Source: Rhynochetos jubatus
Taxonomy: Eukaryota > Chordata > Aves > Eurypygiformes > Rhynochetidae
Reading direction: 5' to 3'
DNA: 64,000 nucleotides
Assembly (NCBI GenBank): GCA_027574665.1
Contig: CM050648.1
Span: 49,071,200-49,135,199, forward strand
Of the stretch, positions 52,091 through 64,000 are shown in pieces. The position numbers were made by a program, and so were the translations under genes. The notes beneath the pieces are model-generated. The model was not told where the DNA came from. It worked only from the letters and a program-made list of their open reading frames with translations, and did no database searches. Each line of letters starts with the position of its first letter. Position 1 is the first letter of the stretch.

Positions 52091-52857
52091 AGTATTTCTA
52101 AGACATACTCATACTGATCCCCACATCATCTTCCAAACAAGCTAGAAACTGATGTTTCAAGTACCTGAAACAGGTCAGTGTGTGACCGTGTACCAAACCA
52201 ATAATTTTCATAATATTGAACATCTATTGTTACTTTGAGAAATAATAGTAACTCAAGCCATTAGTAGGTAAGTTGTTCTTTACCAATAAGTCTTTTTGAA
52301 TTCCTCTTGTTGGGCTGTTATTCACTCTTTCCGTTTACCTGTCCCCACCTCTGCTGTGCTGGCTCAGTCGTTTATTCCACCAAACAGTAAGACATAGCAA
52401 AGAACACATCCAGCTGAAAAGCAACATGCCTGAGAGGGGTAAAAGGGGCTTTAGCCAAATCTGATCAGATACATCGAACCACGGACTGCGTTACTATCCG
52501 AAGTGAGAAACACTGACTCTGTTTCTAAATCTATTTCTAGATCTTGTCTACAGTGCATGTAAAAATAGCTGCTACATATGAAAGGTTTCAGGTAGGACAG
52601 GTTTAAGGTACTCAGACAATTTGTCATTAGTGACGTGGATTGACACGTTGTGAGAGAACAAAAAGAGTAGCCTAACAGAGCTAATGTAAAGTTGTCAGAC
52701 TAACAGCTGAAACTGTCAATTTTGAATATGACTCATGGCCCAAACAATTGTAATTCCAAGAGGGTTAGGAGATAAATCTGACTCACCCATCAAAAGGGTC
52801 CGCTTTGCAGGAGGAGCTATGTGTTATCTCGAGATGAATTTGGGAGTACATTCTCAA
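52091..52857. other. Non-coding gap between repeats
   Basis: About 770 bp between two CR1 relics. No open frame of note. The part from about 52785 to 52857 may be further, very diverged CR1 sequence, but I could not align it with confidence; otherwise I see nothing recognisable. Confidence 0.5.
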
Positions 52858-53345
52858 ATTCAACGTATTTACGAATAACATTGAAAAGACAGTGAGCAAT
52901 GAAGTATAAAATTTGCTGATGCTAAGAAGTTATTCAGTGTAATAGGAAGGGAAGATATTGGAAGAGTGTCCACATTAACATTTTACTTTTTATCAGGAAT
53001 GTGCTTTTGAAGCAAATTTTATGATTCTCAATTACTGAACTTTATTTTGCATTGTCAAAAAGTCTTCGAGTTCACAATCTATGTTGCAGTTTAGGAGAAA
53101 CTAAGTTGGAAGATATACTCAGTTTTTACTGAGCTGTACTATTTACTGATGTACATGATAACAAAATGGAGCTGAAATTCAGTTTAGATAAATATAGATC
53201 AATGCGCCTGGGGGAGATGGGGACCCACTCCAGTATTACGTGTAAAATGATAAGGTCTCAGCAAGATCTTGGGAACATATTAGATCCATGAGAAAACAGC
53301 TACATTGTTCTTGTACCTCAAAACGGATGGTCAAAGGCAAGCAAC
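52858..53345 (+). repeat. Ancient CR1 LINE relic, internal region
   Basis: Diverged sense-strand CR1 internal sequence. The left part has 'cgtatttacgaataacattg', 'aaaagacagtgagcaatgaa', 'aaatttgctgatgctaagaa' and 'gttattcag'. The right part (from about 53158) has 'aacaaaatggagctgaaatt', 'cagtttagataaatatagat' and 'cagcaagatcttgggaacat'. In the consensus these parts should be only ~75 bp apart, whereas here they are ~230 bp apart, so roughly 150 bp of unrelated sequence seems to lie between them (about 52960-53140). The 103-codon minus open frame at 53236-53547 is antisense. Confidence 0.65.
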
Positions 53346-53554
53346 AACTGAAAAGCCAAGGGAAACAGGTAAAAGAAATCCCCAAGATCCTGACATGGAT
53401 GACATGGCAAAGACAGATAGGTCTTTGACCCTTCACTGTCTTTTCCAGTACAAGAGCTGTCAGCCAACAAATGGCACTTGCTGGAGCCGGGTTCGAAACA
53501 AAATAAAGTAGTTCCTTACCCATCGGTAGTGCATTGGTGGGTGTCATGTGGGTG
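53346..53554. other. Short non-coding gap before the LTR
   Basis: About 210 bp between the ancient CR1 and the LTR. It may include more decayed CR1 (the order of short words is suggestive near its start) but nothing that I can assign. Confidence 0.45.
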
Positions 53555-54497
53555 TGTACTGGGTTTGTGTAGCAGGGTTTTGGCCACAGAGATGGCTCCC
53601 GTGAGAAGCTGCTTGAAGCTTTTCCAGCTCCAAGTTGGACCCACCTCTGGCCACAGCCATGTCAACCAGTGTCGCTGAGATTAGCATATTTACAAGGGAA
53701 AACAAAGAAAACTGGGAGGAGGAGAGGGAAGTGAGATTCAAGAGACACAACCAGGCTGACACCCAGGTCAGTGCAGAAAGGCGAGAGGAGGTGGTCAGGG
53801 CAGAGGTTCCCCTGAAACCTGTGGTGAGAGGACAGGCTGTGACTCTGCAGCTATGGGGGGGTCATGTGGGAGCAGAAACCCACCTGCAGCCCAGGGAGGG
53901 CCCCACACTAGAGCAGATGACTGTGCCTGAAGAAGCCTGTGCTGGGGCAGGCTGCTCCTGAGGGACTGAACCACACAGAAGGGACCCACGCTGGAGCAGT
54001 TTGTGAAGAACTGCAGCCCATGGGAAGGACTCATGTTGAAGTTCATGGAGGACTGTCTCCTATGGGAGGGACCCCAGGCTGGAGCAGGGACAGAGTGTGA
54101 GGAGTCCTTCACCTGAGGAGGAAGAAACGGCAGAGACAATGTGTGATGGACTGAAAAAAAACCCATTCCCCATCCCCCTATGTTGCTGGGAGGGCATGTA
54201 GAGAAATCATGAGCACAGCTGACCCTGGGAAGAAGGGAGGGGTGATGGGAAGGTGTTTTTAAGATCTGGGTTTGTCTCTCATTATTCTACTCTGGTTTGT
54301 TTGGTAACAAATTAAATTGATTCATTTCCCCAAGTCAGATCTGTTTTGCCAATGACCGTAACTGGTGAGTGATCTCTCCCTGTCCTTGTCTTGACCCATG
54401 AGCCTTTCCTTATAATTTCTTCTCCCCATCTCACCTGAGAAGGAGTGAGCTAGTGGCCATGTGGCACTCAGTTGCCAGCTGGGCCTAAACCACAACA
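53555..54497 (+). mobile_element. Solo LTR of an avian endogenous retrovirus
   Basis: A 943 bp segment that starts TGTACTGGG and ends CCACAACA, giving the TG...CA ends of a retroviral LTR. Its order of phrases matches an LTR family that I know as common in neoavian genomes: 'gagaagctgcttgaagctt', 'tcaaccagtgtcgctgagat', repeated 'cacgctggagcag' modules, 'gtgtgaggagtcctt', 'ctctggtttgtttggtaaca', 'ctgttttgccaatgaccgta' and 'gtgagtgatctctccctgtc'. No gag, pol or env sequence is attached on either side, so it is a solo LTR left by recombination between the two LTRs. A degenerate TATA-like CATATTTA is at 53685-53692 and a degraded polyadenylation region (AACAAATTAAA) is near 54307. No matching direct repeat flanks it (gggtg before, ggata after). 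Retroviral class is not determined. Confidence 0.85.
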
Positions 54498-57159
54498 GGA
54501 TACAAAATATTTTTACTTCTCTTTCTTCCTGCTTGTGCTTGCTGTTAGGACCAGACTGCTAACCTAGTTGGACCTACATCTGAAACAGAAAACTTAAAAA
54601 CGTAAGAGGTGAAACTGAAGGAAGTGTGGATGTGAGAAAACTCTAAATCACTGTATTTTAACCTTCATTTGCAAAATCTTCTGTTCCACCACCAAAATAT
54701 CTTTCTGACTTCTCAGCAAGGTCAGTAACAAAAAGTAAGACAGCAGTAAGTATCATCTTAATGACTTATTCTGAATTTGCCATCTTGAACATTGTATGTT
54801 TTATTTAATGTTTTATTGTAACTATGTATTCTTGGTTGATTACTGTGAGTCAGCAAAAGAAAAGGTAAACTTAAGGCAGCAAACCTTTTGGAGAAATGTT
54901 TTCCAAGCTGTGTTCCAAGTCCAAGAAGGCCTAGAGTTAGTAGAGGCTTAAATCACTGTATAGGAATGTCCTCACCTTCACTAGAATGGTTTTAGAGTAC
55001 CTTGGTTTGAAAACTACTCTCTCTGGGATTAAAAGGGAGATCTGTTTCTTTACATTTTGGGTCCTTGAGTGCAATGTTTGAGTAACAGCCAGCTTCAAGA
55101 ACAGCTGTCAGTCTATCAGATGGAACTCACAGCTGGAGGTGATGAGAAAACAAGAGAAAACTGTGTTACTTAAAGAGAGACAGAATGACGTTTAAAGACA
55201 CTTCCCCCAGAGCAAAGCAGAGTCCCTTCCTGAATGCTGCTCCGGACATGCTGTTGGGATTTGACTCGGGGGAGGTGTCAGGCAGGCAAGGTAAAGATAA
55301 AATAATTAGTATAATTGGAAGATGCAGTTTGCAAGAAGCAAAGAATTGAGCTCTTTTGTCACTGTTCGGCTTGTGCTGGCTGAGAGCACCAGTCCTCTGC
55401 TTCTTTCTGTACTACACTGTTCTTTCTGCCGCTTTCTGCAGTTTTGAATATATGCTTCCTGGCCTTGGAATTAACGTGCCATCTGAAGCATGACAGCATT
55501 TAAAAGTGGAGCACCTCAAACTACTGCTGTAGCATACATAATTCTCTTGGTTCAAACCATCCTGATGGAAGACAATTGAACTTAATAGAATTACCCCAGG
55601 GAGGAATTTGGCCCATTAAGTCTAGCAAGACCTTATGGTCCATCAAACACGGCCTTATAAACCCAAAAGATAAAAATCCACCTATATTTTATCTTTCATT
55701 TTTAAGTCTCGTAATATAGGTAGCTGTCATTTTCCAGCTGCCTATTCAGTTGATTTATACTACTTTTATTGATGACTTTAGCACTTTGTTCCTTTAGTGC
55801 AAGGAATTGGCCTGAATGCTTATTGTCTACTCTCTGTTTTAACAACTTCAGTGCCATAGATAAAGTACGTGCAAGAGCTTTGCAGAGAGTCTGGCATTTC
55901 ATTTGCTTCCAGCTGAGTGCCATGACTTGCACGGCATTTTCTCAACAGCTTGAACAGCCTTGATGCCTATGGCATGGGATTTAAAAGGGTCCTGAATGGT
56001 GAAGTCAGGACTCCAGCAGCCTGTGAACCAGATCCATGGCAGAGTGAGCTTTGCTGGAGTGACCACAAGAGTACTGACAGTGTAGTGTTAATGATTCTAG
56101 ACTGACAACTCTAAAACTGGAAACAGATGCTCATTTGTACCTGTTGAAATGGGAGATAGAATAAGTAAGCTGAAAATGTTCTTAGCCCTTATAAGGGTGT
56201 AAGAAATGTGGGGTTTTTTTAAAATCCACTATGCCTTTCTTCTGAAGTGATTATGAATTCTGTGGTCATATTGTTGCATACAGACAATCTTCTTATCTGT
56301 ATCTTTACCAAATGCTTGTGGCATACCATAAAAAATTGTCATGTTATAAAACGGAGGGAGGACAGCTTGCACACATCAAAATGGAAATTTAGAATCTCCA
56401 TTATAACCATTACTTGTATAGGCGTGTGTGATATTCAGAGAAGTACTGAGATAGCAACTGCTGTATATTGGCCCCATTTCAACAGCAAGTGACTATCCAA
56501 CCACCACGGTAGAGAATTAGCTGGAGCTTGTCAGTTTACTCAGTCCTGCAATGACAGACTTCAGTAAGAACCTGCACTCATGTGAAAGCTAAAGACTCAA
56601 CTATGTGAAGGTAATTTATAACAGGAGGTGACCTGGGGTCTGACTGATGGTCTCCTTTCCTTCTCACATCTGCTCTGTAAATTCTAATGGTCAATAAATC
56701 AGTTAGCTTCTACATCTGTCTTGAAACTATACTATGTCCCCACACCAAGGACATTGGAGTAGCCTGCTTTCTCAATGCTCAGAGAAATCTGCAGAGAAAT
56801 AGGTACCACATAAAAGTTACAAGGGGCCAGTACCTCACCTGAGATGGGTCAGCCATGTCCAGGGTCTACCTGTAGGGCATCTGGGGACACCTGCCCATTG
56901 CCCTGGTCAGGCTGAGAGCTGGCACTATGCCAGTAACATTTATTTGAGGAAGTATTTTGCTCCTGCTGACCCAAACTTAGATATTGCAGTAGCACAAAGA
57001 GGTCAGCCACACAAAACCTCTCCCTTTGCAGCAGAGCATAAAAAAACAAGGATGGCCTGAACTAATGGCCTAACAGTAAAGCTCATATTAGTTTTCTACT
57101 GAAAGCTGATGCAAAAGGAAAACATCTTACTATATAAAACCAGCCTTTTTGTTAAGGTT

Positions 57160-57600
57160 GGTAACGACTCCAAATTGATATCTGGCTATGTAGTTGTATG
57201 CATTAATGGCAAGAATGTGTGGTTCCATTATGAGAAATGAATATTGATGTCTGTAGTATATAGAGACAAATTGAGCTCTAATGATTTCCTAATAAAGTAA
57301 TTTGTTCATAGATCACAAGGGGATACAAGCAAGAAATTTTTAATGGTAAGGTCAAGGTAATTATTTTTCAGCATCTAATTACACCTATACAACTGATTTG
57401 GGCTACATTTGCTGAACTAAATGATGATATAGAATGTCCCTCTGAGGTTCACATTCATCACTAAAAGCCAGTTCCTAGCCTTTGACAAGAGGGCAGAGCA
57501 GCTCCGGAGAGGTAATTTAATATAATTAGGAGGATATTATGTTTACTATCTGCACACTGTGCTTACTTTAGATTAAATCCGACATCTGGAGAAGTAGAGG
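57160..57600. promoter_or_regulatory. Candidate homeodomain-rich conserved block
   Basis: Non-repetitive AT-rich block with TAATTA cores at 57377-57382 and 57523-57528, further TAAT/ATTA sites, and a CTCCGG-containing GC island between them. No open frame of note. Texture is like that of deeply conserved enhancers, but conservation could not be tested. Confidence 0.22.
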
Positions 57601-60600
57601 GACATTTTTCCCAAAATTAGCCTTGTCATCTCAGATCAAACTTTGCCTGCACTTTATTCTCTTTTCATCTCTAAACTGCAGCTACTGAGAAGGAAGACGC
57701 CCATCTCAGGAGTCACAATAACTGTATATGCTTCATGGTGCTGGAGATCCAAAGAGAGTTTTATAAGGCTTACAGAGACGTGCAGGGAAGGGCCGGCTCT
57801 ACTTCACTGGGCACTCTATGTAGGATCTTAGTTGTATTTAAACAAGCAGGTTGGTATTTTCAATATATGCCATATGTTTCACAGAAAACTTAGTGTTTAA
57901 CATTTTATGCTGTGTTTCATTTTATGGGAAAATGACCAGCAGATCTGCCTGTAAGTTTGTTTATGCAAACGAATCCAACCTGTGTTTCATGGTTAGAAGA
58001 GCATTTTAAGTCCTGTTGTTGATTGTTTTTGCTACCTTGGCAGTCCACATGTTCCAATGGAGCTATTCTATTTCCATGAAGGAATTCTTACACCTTCCAA
58101 AGAGGTGGGAAAGTTGTTGTGCACGTGAGGGCAAGCGCAGTTGGAGCAATGTTGAGTTTATCCACTTTTTGCTTTCCAACCTGCAACACCAGACTGACAA
58201 ACTCAGCAATACCCTTCTTTACTGCAATACCTTGAGGGAAAAGGGCAGCGAAGCAGCCAGCAGATCTGAAGAAGAGTGGGACAGAACAGAACTTTCCTTT
58301 GGAGTGGAACTTTTCAAGGCAAGATGAAAGCAGGAGATGGGAAATGCAAGATAATTTAATGACACCCCAGAAAAGGAGCTTTTAGAAAATATTCCTGTAT
58401 TTTTTCACAGAACCTTGAACACATTGAAGTTTCTGGAAGCCAAGGTAGCAAGACCCCTCAGTACAAGTAAGAACACTAACCAAGAAGAAAAAAAGAGTGA
58501 GGTCTGGTGAGAATTTATTTAAATTAAAATACTTTAAATTTCAGTAAATCATCCACTTATTGTGCTCTCTCCTTCCGCTATTTGGGTATTTATTTCCAAT
58601 GAGGTTCCTTGGTCCTTTTCTCTGAGAAGATCTCTGCACAGGAACAGACTTGTACTCCTGCTATGCAAGGAAGAACTCGGGCTGGTCCTTCAGGGATGAG
58701 GTCCTGGTGGTGTTTGCAGGTCTTCTCCCTCCTGCTGCTCTTCTTCTGAGGAACCCCATTGTGGTGGCTGGCAAGGAGAAGAAAGGGGTGTTTTTCTTGT
58801 ATTCAACCATCCTCTTCAATGAGTGGGCAGAGTCCAGGCTTGTTTTGGTACATGTGCTCTTACCTCCCACCGACTCCACAGGAAGGTGGTTTCCTGTCAC
58901 ACCTGGATGCAGGCACAGGGCAGGTCTTCCTCCCAGCGCCCTGTACATCCTCCACACTCATCTCTGTGTCTTCTCTTTTCACACCCACTGGTTCTTCTCT
59001 TCACTCCAGGTGGTGCAATATCTCCTCAGATAACTCATGTGCTGCTGCTTCTTTGTGATGAAATTCAGCTCCACCCCCAAGTCAGCCTTGTTTTCTCCAA
59101 TTATCTCTGTGAAGATTATCTGAAGAGGTGCGGTCAGCATGACTTAGAAATTTGATTTATAATTTACATAGATTTTTTTTAAAACACTTCTTTCTATTAC
59201 TCAGTTCAGTGTAGTAAGTATGACTTATCCACAGTGAGGGACAATATGAGCTAGATATTAAAAGGAAAGGATTTTCTACTCTCCATGTAACTGGTGCTGC
59301 AGTGCTGTATAAGGACATTGTCATGCTGTGACACATTTTGTCACTGTAATGCTAAGAACAGTATCAAAATACCTTATTTGCTTTGGCAGTAGCAGTCACA
59401 TAAATTAAAGATGCCCAGAAGCAGCTTACATTAGTATCTAGCAGCTTTGAAAAATGGTCTAATTTTGATTGCAAGTAGTGTGACAATCTCCTTTTTGATA
59501 TAACTTTTTTTTAATTTGTTCTCCAGCCTCAGCTTTTGTCAGCTACAAACGCTGACAACCAGTTCCTCTTTGCCACCTAGATTCTATCCAGAAACCAGAG
59601 TATGGAAAACTAATAGAACTTCTGTTTTGTTTTTCTGTATGAAGTTTGGATCTGTTCACTCAAAAAGGATAAAGAATTGACTTCCATTAATGTTAACGTC
59701 TCTGTCCATCCAGGAGCACCTCCTTCTGTTTTCAGTGACAAACCTCCCACTTCTTATTTGCAAAGTGTGACCAGGTATATTGGTCATGTGATGAGTCTGT
59801 CATGAGGTTTTAAGCAAGGTAACTGTCTTAGCAAGTAAGCCAAAAGAAAGAACTCTTTCTTTCCCTCAGGTTAGTTAAACTGTCTGGTCAGGTCTTTTTT
59901 AAATTATTTTTTACATGTGTTTCCGTGAGTAATAGGAAGAAACTTTCCTGTGTCTCCAAATCCTCTGGTTAAACAGGTAAGCCTATGACATCTAATGGTT
60001 ATGAAGTATGCACAGATATATGAGGTATCTCAAAATTAAAATAAACAAACAAACCAAGAATCTACAAAGAGTAATATATTTCAGTCATCACGGAAATGTT
60101 CTGTTAGAGGCTGGAATATATCTCCTTGTGGGAAGATCTAGATGATTTAGTGATACATCAGTTATCAGACTTCTTAAAATTCTGATTTATTTGCTACATA
60201 AAAAAAGAACTTCCTATTTTAACTTTGAAAATGCTTTTACTGGCTATTTTTTGCTCAGTACACCACAAACTCTCCATGCAAATGATGTTCAGTCTTTCAT
60301 CCAAGACACATCCAAGCAATTGCTCCTGCCTTGTCCTGCTCACAGAATGGATGGTACCTGGTTTGGCTCTTTTGTTTCATCAGATGGATTTATTAGTAGA
60401 CTGGAAGATGACTGTTTCGTGTGATGGCAACTTCCAAAGGGTTGAAATTAGTCTGTATTTCATGTCAGTCATTAGAACTAGGTAGTCTGCGCTGTGGGTA
60501 ACTTAAATACAAGGCTCCTGGCAAAACAGTAGCCTGTTGCCAGACAATTGGTTCAACTGACAAGTGCTCTGGTCCAAATCTCCTTTCACTCACCATCTTT

Positions 60601-60854
60601 CCACAACCTCCTTCCCCCCCTTTGTTCACAGGGACAGCACTTGTCGAGCAGCCACCAGTTTCCCAACCCAGCTGCAGACTGGCAGGACTGACACCCCTCG
60701 CAGGCAGAAATCCACTACTGGCCTTCTCTTGAGCCCTTTTCCCTGGCACTGACAAACCTTGGGAGTGAGCATACATCGGTAGCTCCCAGATGTATCTTTA
60801 AAGCAGACAAACCAATAGGCTGAGACATACTGCTCCGAGAACAAACGATGTAAA

Positions 60855-61420
60855 TTGCTGTGTGCTGATTTATAGCAGCTGGGGATTTGGCTCAGGAAGG
60901 CAAGCAGTTTGATGGCATTGTAGAGGTGAAACCGCAGACAGAGTGAGGGCCACCACGTTTATTATGCGCAATTCTGGGATGCAAGCACTGATCGCCTCAG
61001 AGGGATGCATCCTGGTCATCCAGGTGCAAGTGCTGTCTGGAATTCATCAGCATCTGAGTGCTTGCAGCCCCCTACTTTAGTGCTATAAGTCAAAGGGATG
61101 CACACTAATGTTGAAGAACATTGCATGTGTCAATTCATTAGTCAATGGAGTGGGAAAGATCAGCGTATCAGTCATGAAGATATATGAAGTCTGCCTCTTA
61201 ATGATGTTAGCTCATAGGCAGATCGTGATGGAGCCTTTGTGGCCTGATGACTGTGTTTAATATGTGCAATCCATACCCAAATAAATCTCTGGCTGGCAAG
61301 ACAGCACAGCTGCTTTGTTCAGTTTATGTAAGGAAGCACACAAAGCATTGTGGGCAGCATTAACATTTAACAGTGTTAGGCTAGAATATAGAGAAGCTCT
61401 TTATTGGATTCAAATTAAAA
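60855..61420. promoter_or_regulatory. Candidate conserved regulatory block
   Basis: Repeat-free sequence holding a TTATGCGCAAT motif (60962-60972, C/EBP- or octamer-like), CCACCACG, several ATTA/TAAT cores and a GATGTTAGCTCAT stretch, and retaining a few CpGs. It continues into an AT-rich tail with AATAATAATTG. Function is inferred from motif texture only. Confidence 0.22.
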
Positions 61421-64000
61421 AAATAATAATTGCTCAATGAAAACAGTCAGTGTGGGCTATGATGCTTTTCAGGGCAGGACAGACACCCATTAGACCCCAA
61501 TATTCTTGCAGTCACGTTGATGTCCATAGGAATTGGACGTTCCTTGAACTCTGTGCGGCATTAATCAGTGTAGAATTTGTCCCTGCTCAAGGTGCAACAG
61601 CTTCAAGTGCAGGCAGGAACTGACTTGCATCAAAAATATTATACTGACATGTTGGTGAATAGAAGAATGAACCAACAAGAAAAGAAAAAGTAATGTATAA
61701 TAAGGATTTAAACCACTGTTCATTCTTGAAATGTATACTAGGGAAAAAAAAAAGCCTCTTCAAAAGAAACAGAGCTTGAAGCAAATCTGCTTATTTATAA
61801 ATAACAGTTCTTCAAAATTCTGAAGACCCTGACAGGGGCCGGGTCCCCAGCTGAAGTGAAAGGACTCTTCCAAAGTAAATGAACTGCACAGATGTATACC
61901 AACCAATGATGTGGCCCTACGTAGTTCTCCAATTTCCTTCTTGTATGGTTTGCCATTGTAATAATGTGAGAATTTCTGATTTACCGCTGCTTCATTCTGC
62001 TCACACATGAAGAAGTGGAAAGCTCATTCCAGTTTTTAGTAGGCATTAGTTTTCAGGCATGGCGCTCTGATAAAGCAGCAGTAGCAGGTGGCAGCAGTGT
62101 TCCCACCCACGCAAGCTCTCTTCGGTGACTGGAAAGCCAAATCAATTACACCAGAGCTAGGACAACAGTAGGACATATAGGAGTAAGACTGGATGCAGGA
62201 ATGAGTTGCAAATGTTCATTTAATCACTATATCCTAAACAGCAAACCCTAGTTCTGCTTTACAACCGAACAGCAGTGAGATAGCCAAAATAGCTGGACTT
62301 CAGAATGAACAATTTACTGAGATCGATACAGAAGACCACACGATTTAGAGACGAAGTTGTGAATTGCTTGTAGCATCAGCATTTGGTTCATATTTATATT
62401 CTAAAAATAACATCCCTATAGATGTGACGGGTTTTTTTATGAGATATTAAAGCAATCAGACCACCAGAAATATTAATTTGGTGCACTACCAAGCACTGGC
62501 TTAATCCTGCCCCATGACAAAAATTCTTTCAGGATCAGTTTGTAGGTTGAACTGCAGAAAACGTTGAGATATTTCTGTCACTGAACTTTGTAGCACATGA
62601 AACCTCCAGATAAAGGTATAGGGACTTAGCTGACAGCACCGAAACAAGCTTATCAGCTTCTGAAGGTGTTAGCAGTGATTTTAAATACTGCCATCAGAGA
62701 GACATGGAACATAGAGCTGTACTTTAAAATCTGGATAAGAAATTCAGTAAGCAAACATGCTTAGAGAACAGGGGTTTTAAAATTTGTCTGGTGTGTCCTG
62801 TGTGACTTTCAATACTGTAATCTTTCATATACATGTTTATATATATACATGACAAAGAAAAATGAAACTCAAAACTTCTCAAATGTTTATAGAAAGCTAA
62901 ATCCCATCTGGAAAAAATAACTGCTATTTATCAATATTTTTGCCTGTTCGTTGCAGCTTCTGGTCCTTATCCTTCATTTCCTGTTCTAAACTGCAGAACA
63001 GATAATGTACATCCAGCATTTAACACATTTCACCTTACAAGTATCTACCTTTATTCAGGTGACATTATTTCTTTAAACCACATGTGTATCAGTGCGAGGA
63101 ATTAAGCTTATAGCTAACCTTACGTCTGATTTATGTCAAAGCAGTCTTGTTGATCATCCATTCAGAGGGAAGCGCTGTTAAAGAAAAGGGTGCCTGACAC
63201 TGATTTTATGTATGATGTTCTTCAGGGTAGGCTGTTTAGAAGACAACAGACCAGTGGCTGGTGGACTTCAGTTAGCTGACATCGATTCAGACCTGAAGAG
63301 GGAGGCTTCATCCTGGCAAAAGACTGAGGTATATGCAAAGGAGACTCTCTTAGCTACCATTTTAAGGAGAGAGAGAAAGGCAGAAAGCTTAGACAAATCC
63401 TTCTTTCTCTGCAACAGAAGGCATTTGGTATCTGTGAAGAAACAAAAAGACACCCATTTTCTTAGATTTATTTATCATTTTCTATAACTTTATGCTACCA
63501 GTATTGTTTGAAGCAGAAAAAATGTTTTAGATACTTCTCTGTGAAATCCCTGCTGTTTTATACCCTAAGTCGACAGTTATTTTGAGTCAGAGTGAAAGAT
63601 GATCTAACCCAGCATGCTGCTTTGACAGAGGATGTTCTTGGATACTCAGAAAAGCTTTTTAGAGCATACGGGGATGCTTATTATGCTAATCTCCAGTGAC
63701 CTGCAACTCAGAGACTTCATCAGCCACTGTCTTCTGTCTGTTTTTAACATGTTTTTAACAGTTGGGGGACTGTTTTTTGCCTCTTGACTTTATCTAGTGG
63801 TAGGCAGTGCTGTGTTTGGCATCCAGAACACACCATGGCAGTGAGTTTCTTCTGAACCTGATGTAGGATTGTTTCACTTGATGCCTCTGTTATGCTTCCA
63901 CACTCACCTTTTGCTGGGTAACCCAGAGAAACATACATGTGAAGCTTTATGGCAAGTATAGTTAACGAACTCACAAAAAAGCCTGAGATGCAGAAGGTTT

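Larger units (their letters stand above)
54498..64000. other. Non-coding stretch, no gene recognised
   Basis: About 9.5 kb of mostly unique sequence. It has two regulatory-looking blocks (57160-57600 and 60855-61420), a pyrimidine-rich patch at about 58600-59150 that is open in several frames on both strands (up to 127 codons), and small TA-rich runs near 62828. No transposon that I can name and no familiar protein. A phrase near 56540-56590 vaguely resembles an old amniote repeat but is too short to call. Confidence 0.6.

Noticed and set aside
53635-54166. Plus 108-codon and minus 123-codon frames
   Set aside because: Both lie within the solo LTR, which is not protein-coding.
58650-59155. 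Four overlapping frames of 98-127 codons
   Set aside because: Pyrimidine-rich DNA is poor in stops on several frames; no domain or consistent strand preference.
1-64000. Bacterial or phage features (operons, CRISPR, tRNA, origin)
   Set aside because: Codon-free AT-rich DNA with CR1, MIR and LTR relics is vertebrate; no regularly spaced direct repeats, tRNA cloverleaf or operon pattern was seen.

Overview
The window looks like vertebrate nuclear DNA, most probably from a bird of the Neoaves group. It is AT-rich, has almost no coding potential, and its recognisable interspersed repeats are CR1 LINE fragments (the dominant avian retrotransposon), old MIR-type SINE relics and one endogenous-retrovirus LTR of a type I associate with neoavian genomes. 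There is no operon structure, ribosome-binding-site pattern, tRNA, rRNA or CRISPR array. The species call rests on repeat recognition from memory, not on a database search.

I found no protein-coding gene I can support. Open reading frames are short. The longest is 184 codons on the minus strand at 15322-15876, close to what chance gives in 64 kb of this composition. Most of the others overlap open frames on the opposite strand, or lie in GC-richer patches and repeats where stops are rarer. The window is best read as a gene desert or a slice of a very large intron. Spliced exons shorter than about 150 bp could be present and unseen.

Layout: 1-3084 is unique sequence with a MIR-like relic and a mildly CpG-rich patch. 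3085-3330 is a CR1 3' end on the plus strand. 3331-10110 is unique DNA with simple repeats, a GC-rich patch at 4930-5620 and a regulatory-looking block near 9835-9985. 10111-10250 is a CR1 3' end on the minus strand. 10251-23159 is unique DNA with two MIR relics and a pair of related ~97-100 bp segments at 20109 and 21981. 23160-24201 is a long, older CR1. 24202-48401 is a long unique stretch with several conserved-looking blocks (36070-36850 and 38180-38830 are the best). 48402-48893 is an ancient minus-strand CR1. 50955-54497 is a repeat cluster: an old CR1 split by a younger CR1, then another ancient CR1, then a 943 bp solo LTR. 54498-64000 is unique DNA with two further regulatory-looking blocks.

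No previously undescribed biological system is visible. The most solid structural observation is the nested CR1 insertion at 50955-52090. The most useful biological leads are the putative conserved non-coding blocks, which need a cross-species alignment to confirm or reject.
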